In this document: positions 1-10,480 of the stretch, in pieces
Position numbering within the stretch: the stretch's first letter is position 1
Layout of the letters: each line of letters opens with the position of its first letter
DNA from: Trichopria drosophilae
Taxonomy: Eukaryota > Arthropoda > Insecta > Hymenoptera > Diapriidae
Direction: 5' to 3'
NCBI GenBank assembly: GCA_030407085.1
Contig: CM059584.1
Location: forward strand, 102,671,001-102,735,000
Length of the DNA stretch: 64,000 nt
Translations under genes and position numbers: made by a program
The notes under the pieces: generated by a model
Database searches by the model: none
What the model was told of the DNA's origin: nothing
The model's input: the letters and a program-made list of their open reading frames with translations, nothing else

Positions 1-705
1 TCTTTGCAATTTTTTTCAAAAGTTAATAGTTTTTGGGGGGAAAAAATCCTAAACTATTTGAAATTCATTTCCTCGAAAACTATAAACTTTTCGAAAAAAT
101 TGCAAGGAACAAATAACTCTTAGAATTCATCAGAGAATGCACTAAAATTTTTTCAGAACTTTTTGTAAATAAATTACAATTTTGAAAAAAATATTTAAAA
201 AAAATGTCTCAAAATGTCATCAAAAAATTTTGAAAAAATTCCACTATATTTCTCGATTAATTCTAAGAACTTTTCATTCTGGGCATTTTTTTAAAAGTTC
301 GTAGTTTTTGAGTTAGAGCGTCCAGAAATTTTTCAAAGAAATTTTCATTGTTGACGCCATTTTGAGGTCGTTAGAATGATGTAGGGTATAAAAGTAAAAT
401 TTTTCCTTAAAAATGAAGTATTTTGTTCACCTTTGTTCAGAGTTTCAATAGAATCCCAATATTCTATTAGCTCGAAAAAAATTGATATGAATAAATAATT
501 CCCAATTTTTTGGATTTTTTTTTAAAGTTCGGCGCCATATTGGAATTCCTGATGGCTGAAACTCAATTACGACCTCGGAATCTTGAAGAGCAACCTCGAA
601 AACAGTAGGATACGCACTTCTCAATTGTTTTCAACTTTGATTTTGATACGAAATACTTGATTGAAAATGAAGTATAAATGTTCATTTCAGGCGTTAATGG
701 GTTAA
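1..705 (+). repeat. TTAA-ended dispersed repeat, right part (piggyBac-like end)
   Basis: The block ends at 692-705 with CGTTAATGGGTTAA. The same 14 nt ends the repeat at 24753, and a near copy closes the palindrome at 48745-49868. The 26 nt at about 636-661 (containing GATACGAAATACTTGATTGA) recur before the TTAA-type end at 59479, so this is a dispersed family. TTAA boundaries with CCC at the inner side are typical of piggyBac-class elements. The left end lies outside the window. No coding sequence is visible; runs of A and T dominate. Confidence 0.5.
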
Positions 706-869
706 GGAACACGTATATTTTAATTTTTTTTTATGTGAATAATCAACTGTAAAACTTAATAAAATCCAATGCGTCATTCCTTGCTATTCAAAACAAGTGC
801 AATAATAAATTCTGTTTGACTCTAAACTCCTTTTTTATACAAATAGATATTTTTCTTTATAATTGTAAA

Positions 870-1545
870 ATCGTATTTTACGCACAGAAAAAGGCGCATA
901 CATTTTACCCATACTAATTAAAAAATAGTAATTTTTTATTCAAGTGCGTGTGTGTAAACTACTAAAGTTTGCTTTACGCAGAAATTTTTCCACTTTACGC
1001 ACAATAAATAGTTGCATAATTCGATACAAGTGCATACAAATTTTTTGGTATGTGAGAGTTGTGGACCGTGTTAAAAGCGAGGTCCGCCTTCATACTGGAA
1101 GAAAACACATTTAGGCGCATGGGTCGAATAATAATTTTTGATGCAAGTGTGCGTAAAGAGCCTTTAAAAAATGTCAAAAATGCGCAAAGCCGTACGTTAC
1201 GCGCACTGCACCAAGAAGTAATGTTTGATACTCTAGCATAAGAATTCCACTTCACGCACCGTGCCTTAATAATCGCCTGTTAAAATGCGGTGCATAAAGT
1301 CGAACTTTACGCACTCGTACCGAAAACTATTATTTTGTAACAATGGCGTATATGATGAACGTTCCCGAGGGTGTCGGATTATCGTTTTAAGGGGTAAAAG
1401 CATACTTCCATGCCATAAACAACATTTTTCATTATATTGAGAAAAAAATTCGTGTTTATATTTTGTGTTGTAACTCGAAAGATTAAAAGATTGCTGTCTC
1501 ATTTTACTCTCGCAAATTCAGGTGTAAAATAGAATTTTACACTCA
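870..1545. repeat. Cluster of degenerate GCGTAAA/TTTACGC hairpins
   Basis: Several short inverted repeats of one type lie here. Clear ones are 1290-1314 (GTGCATAAAG, then CTTTACGCAC) and 1521-1544 (GGTGTAAAAT, then ATTTTACACT). Further TTTACGC copies lie near 878, 973 and 993. An AAACTATTATTTTG-like tail follows some of them, as in the fuller copies at 38.4 and 53.2 kb. I read it as decayed copies of that hairpin-ended family. Open frames on both strands here overlap the hairpins and are not convincing genes. Confidence 0.45.
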
Positions 1546-2788
1546 CTATGACGAAAATAATATTTAATAAATAGTTATTTCATTATTTTATTTCAAATAA
1601 TATTTCCTTAAGTTAAGAGAACTATTTGTGTTCAGAATTCTACAATGCCTGATTAAAACTATTCAGCACGATAAGTATTATCATAGTTTTATCTCGAGAG
1701 AGAAGTGTGTTGTGTCTTCCTCATTCTGTTCTCAGCAATAAACATTGACACGGTCCTCTGCATGAAACGGGGTCGACAGTATACTCAATTGCCTTATCAG
1801 ATGCAATTACGCAAATTGTTGTTCTGATTTCCATTTTCATTTTTGCAGAATAGATGCGGAAATGTGAATTTTTCTTATAAACATGGTTTAGTACAGATAG
1901 CTTGATATGAGTAACTAATTCTAACAAAATCAACTGCAGGATGAAGAAAAATAGAACATATTGAAACTACTATAAAATAAACAAAATTCGTATCGGTTCG
2001 AATTAACGACACTTTACGAAAATTGGATGGTATTCCAAAAATGTATAGAGTCATGTATAATACGTTGATCAGTTATTAGGTTGTGCACCTGTTTTTTGAA
2101 AATTTACCAATCTCAGTTTAACCAACGTAATTGGTCTAATCAGGGGCAAGACAAATTTAATTTCATGTCAAAATATAATGGGTCGGGATAGAATACAGAA
2201 TATAAATATAACGCGAACAATAAATTTTACTTCCTTATACGTGTTTGGAGGATATTATATCTTTCTATTTGGTGTAGTTCGTCTAACCAGGTTCAGTGAC
2301 TGTATGGAAAAAAGATGTAAGTTGTAATCATCAAAGTAGTCAGATTTACTAACTAAGTATTAAGAAAAGCGTCAGTCATTTTTGTTGGTTACTAATATAA
2401 GATAATGATAAGATGTATCCAGACTTTACTAAATAGTTAGTTATTTATTTTAACTTGCTTACTTCAATTCACCATTATTGATTATTCTCGAAAAAAAATT
2501 ACTTACTTTAATGTGGACTGTGAGTTGACAATTGTTTTTACAGGAATCTTTTTGTATCCTCCATAATTTTTACACAAGCGATCTTCAACTCTCTTTCTCT
2601 GTCTCAATAGCATTAGCATTTTCTATTACTGATGTTAATCTAAAATCTAAACATACATGCATTTAGTGGTGGCTGGTATTAATAACATCCATAAGTGAAT
2701 AGAAATTAATGTTATTACAAGCAGTTGCGCTCAGTGACTGGATATTCTTTAACATTATTCAGTAGTGGTATATTATGAAATCCAATAT
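1546..2788. other. AT-rich stretch without recognisable feature
   Basis: No credible open frame, paired inverted ends or tandem array seen. A 70-codon frame on the minus strand at 1721-1933 has no recognisable motif. Confidence 0.5.
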
Positions 2789-2965
2789 CTCAAAACCCCC
2801 TCATTCAAAACCCCTACTGGGTTATGCTGAATGGTTACCCTACTTCCGGTTTACGAATGTTTGGTCTTTGAAGTATTTGATCTTTTAATGTTGACTTTTT
2901 GATTTGCTAAGATTTTGAATGTCGGGATTTTTATGGCTGGTTTGTTAATGCTGGTTTTTGAAAGT
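2789..2965. repeat. Foldback-type subrepeat tract, decayed copy
   Basis: The right half is a degenerate tandem of 14-17-nt units such as GAATGTTTGGTCTTT, AATGTTGACTTTTTG and AATGTCGGGATTTTT. The left edge (TCAAAACCCCCTCATTCAAA) partly matches the reverse complement of the right edge. Units closely resemble those at 19558-19805 and 23056-23345, where the same TGTC(G/T)G plus T-run unit occurs in inverted arms. No target duplication was found. Confidence 0.45.
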
Positions 2966-5330
2966 TGCTTTCTTTGTATGTGCTCCATGTATCAATTAAG
3001 TCCAATACAGAAAATCGAATGAACTTTCTTGTGAAATGTGTACATTTTAAGGTAAAAACATTAATTCTTTTATGTTTGTTTTTAACAATTACTATGACGA
3101 TTTCTGTGCTCGTAGTAATGTATGATTAACACGTAATTTAAGGTTAAAAATGGGTAATATATATTATATTAAAAACAAGTACAAATTTAAATGAATCTTT
3201 ATGGATTCGGATACTAAGCTCGCTAAATAAGCATAAACTGTTATTACTGTCTCCAAAGTAGTAAAAATCATAATCAATTTGTTCTGTATAATCTGATCAA
3301 GAAAATAAACCTATGGGTAGGAATGATACATTTAAAAAATCAGGAAGATACGTACTAAGGTATGATCTAAAATATCCCGTCAAAATAAAAAGATAATCAA
3401 GTTTCTTTGTATAGCCTTTATTGACTTTCGTAGGGAAAACTGGGGTTGTTCGATACCAGCAATTGTTCTGTTTGCGGTTATCGGTTATTGACTTGCTGCT
3501 CTTTTTACCTTTTATCCATTCCAATTAGTATGTCACATTTATACTATGTCTGACAATACGCCCGGTCCTAATATGCAATTCACTGATGTCGATTATACAT
3601 TATACTTGGTCTCGCCTAATAACGAGGTTGCCATCCGGAAATCACCCTCAATCGTCTCATATGGCCTGAAATTGAATGCAGATATAACGCTAGACTGATC
3701 CCAATCGATCGAATCTTTCTGAAGGCTGATATAAAATGCTTCTGTCAACATATTCATATGTCTGGAAACAGCAGTTTTAAAGAGAAGCCTCTTTACAAAA
3801 GCGGGCACATAAAAACGATAACAAATTAAAAAGATTTGTGACACTGTAAATCGTTAGTCCTGAAGTGACTAATTCCACTCTCAAATTTTTAACGTTTCTG
3901 TTAGTCCGAGTAGAGGCAATAAACAGTATTTTACATGTCACATGTATCAATAAACAACCTAGTATCTACTATAATAGTGAATTAATATATGATCTATTTT
4001 ATCATTAATCGTTTTACAATAATTTTTTCGACTTTGAAGATTTGTTGCAACTAAAAGTTGGCCGTTATTTTGTGAAACTGCCATGTATATTTTTTTTGGA
4101 CCAAAGTTATGAACACCCGTTGTAGGGGACCATTATTAAGAAACTGTAAATATAATGATTTAAAATTGTTTCAAGTATAAATTTATTTGGAACATGGTAC
4201 GAAATAACAACAAAATTGTTACCTTTCTATTTGTGAGCAGATATTTGTTTACAGATGTTCATAAAATTCAATAATTAATATTTGGTATTAATGGAAAACA
4301 GTAGGTCATATTTATTTATTACTTGAAAATTTTCAAAGGAAATTTCTATATTTCCAACTTCTTTTTCCATTTTTGAACTAAAAAGTTTTATGGCAAAGTT
4401 ACACAAAGTTTCCACGACAAACTTTAATTCTTTCAATTTTCTGTTGAAAATAAAATAAGAGAAACAATATGAACGAAAATGCAGTTTGCGATATTACTTT
4501 GGATAGATGAGAAAACATAAAAATAATTGCATGTTCTAAGGTATTCGCACAATTTTTAAATTGAAAATAGATAAAAATTATTGCCGCTTAGAGACAAGTT
4601 TTGTCTTACATTATTGACATTATTAGTTAAGACAGTGTAAGCGTGTAATTTAAAGATTTTTCAAAAATCCGTTTCACGTAAACGCATTTAAAAAGCTTCC
4701 CGTACGAGATTTTAACTTTCATCCCATAATGGTGTTCCAGCGCACTTTTGTTCGATCAGACTGGATGAACCTAACAGAATCGATGCGAGTATCCCCAGAG
4801 TAAACTGTACTGAACCGCTGTTTTTTGTTTGTACGAAAACTTTCTGATATGGCATCGAATCGCATAAATGAAAACACGACATTCTCATTCTATGTAAACG
4901 CGTTCTAGTTTTTTAGAAGAAACTAAAATATCGCTAGATACGATAGGATATTATATTTTTTTTTTAATGGGAGGTATATCAGTCGCAATAAATAATACTC
5001 CGTAGGGACCACGTATTAAGTTCTATGGAAAACTTCTTTTGTAATTAGGCGTCTAATGATTTTAAGTCCCTTGGATGGTGCATGGCGTATGTCGAGATCA
5101 AACATATGCACAAATTTGAAACAAATATTTTGTGAAACTTTATCTTTATGGATAGTCACTCAAAATTGAAATTTAGACGATAGAATACAAATATTTAAGA
5201 ATATAAAGTACATAGTAAGATTTTTTTCAAATTCGATAGAATATAAATATTACTCAGCTTCAACTAAACAGTTATGATGATTGTCATATTAAATTTCAAG
5301 TGTATCATTACCAACCACTCTTATATAATA
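2966..5330. other. AT-rich stretch without recognisable feature
   Basis: Two minus-strand frames of 75 and 83 codons (3297-3524, 3593-3844) have no recognisable domain or splice context. A slightly less AT-rich patch lies at 4670-4870. Nothing else stands out. Confidence 0.5.
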
Positions 5331-5495
5331 GTTAGTTTTGTATCAAGGGCATAAAATGGGGTTTAAGCCTTAAACAGAGGGACATCGAAGTCAGCCCGAG
5401 GTTTGTGAGAGAGTTTTTGCGCCTCGATTTGTGGGCCTAAAAATGTCAATTTCTCATCCGTAAATGAGGGCGTAAAATGTGCTTTTTACGCCTTC
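5331..5495 (-). repeat. Short copy of the hairpin-ended repeat family
   Basis: Read on the minus strand it parallels 38403-38850. It keeps the palindrome GGGCGTAAAA...TTTTTACGCC (5468-5492), the stretch reading GGGCCTAAAA near 5430, and the hairpin plus tail TTGTATCAAGGGCATAAAAT at 5341-5358. It is about 165 bp against about 450 bp at 38.4 kb, so the middle is deleted. Confidence 0.55.
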
Positions 5496-6423
5496 TCCAT
5501 AAACCATTAAATTTATAGATAAAGATGATACCGATCTGTTTTGCAATTAGTAACTAGACTCAGACATTTTTTAGATTCAGTAATTTTAAGTAGTCGCCCA
5601 ATACATTTCTGTATGTTTATTGAAGGCAAATTTGGTCTTGCTTTAAATTTAGATTTCGTATGACATATGATGTTTAATTGACCGTAGTTAACGGATTATT
5701 TTAATGACATAGTTATTGGGGTTTTATTTATTCGATGGTTTATTAAATGTGTTCCTGGTACTTCTCTAAATCTGTAAAATACGAGTATATAAGACGTATT
5801 TTTTGTTTGCTACTGGGGATTAAAAGTTAAAATTATAAGTACCCCTGGCAACTAAACGGCTCCGAAGTCTCATTATTATTATTCGCATTTATTGAACATT
5901 TATTGAGCATTGCAATTAATACATATCACAATAAATAATTTAAAATTAAAAAGGAACAGTTATTTTTATAATTGTAATATTGCTCTTGATAATACTGCAT
6001 AAGATTTTGAAAGCATAGTTTCAAATGTCAGCTACAAAAAGATATTTTAATCATTTGTTTATATTTATGTAATTCAAATATATTTTAAATCAATTTAAAT
6101 TTTATTGTTACAATTGTATATTATTTTTTTATATTATTTTATTATTTATTATAATACTAGAATAAAACTTCTTACACTTTTCGATATATCAAATCCTGCC
6201 AATGTTATAAATTATAGTTAAATTTTGTGATTGAATTTGTTACATTTCAAACATTGTTCTGAACCTAGTTGTTATGTTTGTATAATCGATATTTATAACG
6301 AAGGATTTTACAAATCAAGTATTGTAACGCAACGGAAACCAATAAAGCAATTATTATTGTATTTCTTCTATTGACAATTTATTAATAAAAATTGGTTTTT
6401 GTTCATTTCCATGGAACTTCGTT
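5496..6423. other. Very AT-rich stretch without recognisable feature
   Basis: Long A/T runs, especially 6050-6180. No frame, inverted pair or array is supported. Confidence 0.5.
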
Positions 6424-6719
6424 AATAGTGTAATTTTATTCTATAGATGCTAAAGGAATGTGTTTCTATTTTTTTAATTATAAAATCTACATGTACAAAT
6501 TATAAATAAATTTCTGTAACTCTATAATATTTCTATTAATAATTTTTGAAAGTTTAAAAATTTACATGTTCTGCTTTGTTCCGTCAGTAGAATATTTTTA
6601 ACTTACTTCGTGTAAACTGGTTTCATATAAATTAAATTAAAATAGTGTAATTTTATTGCATTGACGCTAAAGGAATATATTTATATTAACTATTATTATA
6701 TGTAAACTGGTTTCATATA
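6424..6719 (+). repeat. Degenerate tandem duplication
   Basis: AATAGTGTAATTTTATT occurs at 6424-6440 and 6641-6657, each followed by a GCTAAAGGAAT segment (spacing 217). TGTAAACTGGTTTCATATA occurs at 6611-6629 and 6701-6719 (spacing 90). Together these indicate local, partly nested duplication. Confidence 0.5.
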
Positions 6720-6776
6720 TTTCTTACATGTAAGATTAGATTTTCTTGGAATGTATTAGTTATTTCCTACTTTTAA

Positions 6777-7043
6777 TTGTTATTTTCAAGTATTGTAAAC
6801 GTTTATATTTTTTTAATTTCGCGTCATTTTGCAAATATCGAGTATATACGATATTTGGTCGATGTATATCCGTCGTGTTGTTCGAATCCGAGTCGTCAGG
6901 AATTGTTGATAAAATGCATCCAGTGCAAACACAAGCTTTGAAAAACGATTTGTCGAATCCAGCTTATCGAGTGCGCGGAATCCGATGAATCAATTGATAT
7001 TCTGAAAGAAATTAAACAAGGGCAGAATGCACATCATAAATAA
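6777..7043 (+). pseudogene. Coding-like relic with one internal stop
   Basis: One plus frame reads 55 codons from 6777 to a TGA at 6939-6941, then 33 more codons to TAA at 7041-7043. The downstream part (ending ESIDILKEIKQGQNAHHK) and the upstream part (containing SRQELLIKCIQCKHKL) are rich in E, K, D, Q and C. They lack the F/Y/N/I-heavy composition of chance frames in this AT-rich DNA. Other stretches with balanced composition nearby do not stay open like this. A splice acceptor could be the CAG-like sites near 6790 or the AG at 6842. I do not recognise the family. A decayed gene or transposon exon is likeliest; chance is the alternative. Confidence 0.28.
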
Positions 7044-7300
7044 ATCTGTTTACATATAAACTAATAGATTGACAATATTGATATCTACTATAAAGCAAAA
7101 AATGTTTTCTCTTGCACTTCTAAAAAATAATTTTGTAACCCATTCTTTTATTCCTTCTGTCGATGATTAAAAAAGAATCGTTTTTGTGGACAATTTTATT
7201 ATTTAGATCTTTTGTCTGAAACTTTTCGCAAGATTCAGCCTCCTGGCATTCTGCATAGTATGCGGAGAAAATTGGTGTCCAATTATTGTCCACCTAGTTG

Positions 7301-7697
7301 GGGTCCAGATCGAAAAACAGGATAGATAACAAAACCGGCAGTCAAGAAACCACCAATCGAAAAGACGGCAGTAAAAAAACAGACAATTAAAAAAATGACT
7401 GTCCGCATGTCGATGTGTCTATTTTGGGTGCGGGTCGAAAACCGAGAATTCAAAAAGCCGACATGTAAAAAAATCGACAGTCATAAAGTCGACAGTCGAA
7501 ATGCCGACTGTAAAAAATCGACAGTCAAGAAGCCGACAAAAAAAAGACACATCGACAGGCGGATTATCATTTTTTGAAGTGTCAGTTTTTGACAGTCGGC
7601 TTTTCGATTGTCGGTTGTTTGACGTGTCTGCTTTTTGATTTGTCGGTTTTTTTAACTTTCAGCTGTTTGATTTTTCGTTTTTCCGACCCGCACCTCA
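7301..7697. mobile_element. Foldback element with 14-15-nt subrepeats
   Basis: The left arm is a degenerate tandem around AAAAATCGACAGTCA and AAGCCGACAGTC (7330-7540). From about 7570 the order inverts: TTTTTGACAGTCGGCTTTTC and similar units. Outer ends are GGGTCCAGATCGAAAAA on the left and TTTTTCCGACCCGCACCTCA on the right. A second internal copy of the end (GGGTGCGGGTCGAAAA) sits at 7425-7440. TAGTTG flanks both sides (7295-7300 and 7698-7703), a candidate short or eroded target duplication. The plus-strand frame at 7395-7577, rich in K, D and S, is translated subrepeat, not a gene. Confidence 0.65.
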
Positions 7698-7703
7698 TAG
7701 TTG

Positions 7704-8464
7704 TAATAGAAGTTTTCGAAATTTCAAAACACGAAGTATATAATGTTCAAATACCTTCATTTAGCGTCACTGCGCCTCAACTGCATTATTGAATGAATTT
7801 TACGAATCCAAACCCCTTTTTAAAATAATTTTTCTGTTAAAATACGCTGCAAACGCTGAGGCAACAGAAATTCAAAGACGATAATCGAGTATTTAATTGT
7901 TTTACCAACAAATTAATGTATACAAAATCAAATTATATTTAAACACAAATATAATAACCTAATATTTACTTTACAACGTGCCAAAACCTATAAATACAAA
8001 TATAGAGCATAACAAGAGAATCTTGAGGAAAATGATTATTCTGAATTGCGAAAATCTGATAGCAGATTCACATTCAGAACCCTGAGAAAACCACATATGC
8101 TGTGCTGTTTAAAAATAAAATTAAAATTAAATCCTTATTACGTAAATTGCGATACCGAAAGTGTTAAGAAATAAGCATATGGATTTATCAAAATTGAGCA
8201 AATTTAAAAAATGCAGGGAAAAGAATAAAATTAGTTTTTGTTTTTCAAATGATTTCTCCTAAAAAATGGTATGAAAATAAATACATCTAAAATATGTTTA
8301 AGAACAAATTAATGCCGCTGAACATGTGATTTATGATAACGGGATTTGAACCAACATTTTTAGTACGGACTTTATTTTTAATTCATAAAAATTTTCAGAG
8401 ATATATAACAATGTCAAAAAATATCTGTGAATGTTGAGAAAATGCTGAAATAACCTCTTCAAAT
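7704..8464. other. AT-rich stretch without recognisable feature
   Basis: No open frame of note and no inverted or direct repeats that I can support. Confidence 0.5.
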
Positions 8465-8880
8465 AGTGCTTCAAAATCGGTCTTCTGGGTATTTTACACC
8501 ACGTCTGTTGCCTTCGTTAGTCGGTTCGCCAACGACACTAGTAAAAAGCTCGAGTAAATCGTAGCGACCAACGACGTCTTTTCGGTGGAAAACGCGTAAG
8601 GTGAAGATATAGAGGCGGAAACATAAAAAGTGAGCTTCCGAGTTTTCTCCGTCGCTTTTGCAGAACGATTGATACACGTAGCGAGCTTTTCGTACGTATA
8701 TATCTACATCTATACTTGTGTGCACCGTTAACTTGCCACTTGGAATTTTGTTTCGAGGACTTTCGGCGCCATTGTTGAAAACTTTCTTCGTGGCGACCAT
8801 TGTCGTCGGTAGGGCCTTTTCCTTCCCAATTAACTTTTTTTATTTGAATCTCTTGTGTGAAAAAAACCAAACAAAGAGAA
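8465..8880. other. GC-richer patch, possible exon or promoter region
   Basis: Base composition rises sharply against its surroundings, with many CG dinucleotides. Two overlapping minus-strand frames of 109 and 110 codons (8471-8800, 8538-8870) and one plus frame are open at once, as expected of any GC-richer patch. None shows a family motif. A TATATATC stretch at about 8698-8705 could be a TATA-like element for a plus-strand start, but nothing downstream confirms it. It could be an old promoter, untranslated exon or conserved non-coding block. Confidence 0.3.
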
Positions 8881-9163
8881 GAAAATATATTTTAGGAAAA
8901 AGTAGTAAAAGAAGAAAATAAAAATATCTCGACATGCATGGAGGGAAGAAGTCGTCTACCATATTAAGTATGTTTACTAAGTCTTAATTTCTAAACCTAA
9001 ATTTAAACCGTATTATTCGCAAGAAATTTGTAAAGATGTTGTGTTGTAATTTATAAATTATCATTAGAAAAGAGAGTTGTTTTATTGGAATTTGGAATAT
9101 CTAATTTTTAGAAACGAAGAATGTACACATTGTAGCCAAGTATGTTAACTTAAGAATGTTTTT

Positions 9164-9647
9164 TTTTTGTTTTGACCATTTCACCAAGAAATTCCTATAT
9201 TCTTTTTTATGATTTTTATACTAATTATATAAAAACCTATATACTTTATAGGTGAGTATATACGGGGTGTCTCATTTTAACTTTAAAGGAAAGCATTTTT
9301 TTTAATTTCAGACATAAGTTTTAGTATATTTCTCTGGCTATTTAATGCTGATATTGAATTTGACATTGATTGTGAATGTGAAGGTCATTTAAAGGTCAAG
9401 CTAATTTTTTCTTTTGACCATTTCACCAAGAAATTCCTATATTCTTTTTTGTGATTTTTATTCTAATTATATAAAAAGCTATATACTTTATAGGTGAGTA
9501 TATACAGGGTGCCTCATTTTAACTTTAAAGGAAAGCATTTCTTTAAATTTCAGGCATAAGTTTTAGTATTTTTCTCTGGCTATTTAATGCTGATATTGAA
9601 TTTGACATTGATTGTGAATGTGAAGGTCATTTAAAGGTTAAGCTAAT
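9164..9647 (+). repeat. Two-copy tandem duplication, period 242
   Basis: GACCATTTCACCAAGAAATT begins at 9174 and again at 9416. The following ~240 bp match closely through TATAGGTGAGTATATAC, the GGGTG end motif and AAGGTCATTTAAAGGT. Differences are few point changes, so the duplication looks recent relative to other repeats here. The duplicated unit spans the left end of the transposon annotated at 9261-9918. Confidence 0.9.
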
Positions 9648-9918
9648 TTTTTGAAATAGGAACCACTATTCTCTATCGCAGATTTGGAAAGAGCGGATTT
9701 TACTTCCGAATATGACCTTGACAATGATCTAGAGTTTAACGAAGAAATGCCTCGACGGGATTGCATTCTTTGGAAAAATGTTACGTACATATATGTTTCA
9801 GGAATTCGGGAGGGCTACCTGGTGGTGACTTTTAATGTAATCTTGGAACCAAAATTAGGGGTCATTTGAAGGTCAAAGTATTTGTCTTAATGGGGCCAAC
9901 TCTTTTTGAACCCGGTAT
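9261..9918 (+). mobile_element. CAGGGTG-ended transposon relic, left end duplicated
   Basis: The left end TACGGGGTGTCTCATTTTAA (9261) recurs as TACAGGGTGCCTCATTTTAA (9503). The right end at 9903-9918 reads TTTTTGAACCCGGTAT, whose complement ATACCGGGTTCAAAAA resembles the left end. Such CAGGGTG..CA ends are common in insect repeats, but I cannot assign a superfamily. The inside carries repeated AAGGTCA pairs. A 61-codon plus frame at 9684-9869 has no recognised domain. Confidence 0.55.
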
Positions 9919-10209
9919 AGAAAAGAGAGGTAAATTCTGCATTCAGACACATCACTGTATAATTGAAAATAACTCTTTTTACTCCGGCTTTATATGTTTG
10001 GCAGCTATGTTTTAAATAGGACCTTGTAGGCCGCTGATTCTTGGTATTACCCAGGATGCGGACGTATCAGAAATCGGATCCCTTCATTATATTTATACCA
10101 GCACACATAGTAAGGATGGGAAATTACTATTACTGTCGATATTTACTATTAGAAGAAACTATATTAGCAGTTGACTATCATTATCATGAATATGTATTAT
10201 TATAGTAGT

Positions 10210-10480
10210 GTTAAAAATGTTTGAGATTTTACAATACGTGTCACCTAAATTTACAACACGTGTATTGCAGTTTTCCTACATGTCTATGTTTTGTTAAATA
10301 GCAACACGTTTTTCTAACATATGTCGATTGTGAAAAAGAACAGGGATACTAAGAGTCAATGCCTCTAGTGGCGTACTGCGGAACTAGAATTACAATATAG
10401 GTGTTGTAAAGTCCGGCAACTTCAAAACATATGGATAGATTTACAATAGGCGTATTATAAAATTACAACAATATTGTTAT
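10210..10480. repeat. Small foldback palindrome with TTTACAACACG units
   Basis: ATTTTACAATACG at 10226 pairs with the complement of CGTATTATAAAAT at 10451-10463. TTTACAACACGTGTATTG (10250-10267) pairs with the complement of CAATATAGGTGTTGTAAA near 10394-10411. The arms therefore consist of repeated TTTACAA(C/T)ACG-like units in inverted order around a centre near 10335. No clear target duplication. Confidence 0.45.

Noticed and set aside
7395..7577. Lys/Asp-rich 60-codon frame as a small basic protein
   Set aside because: It is a direct reading of the 14-15-nt subrepeats of the foldback arm.
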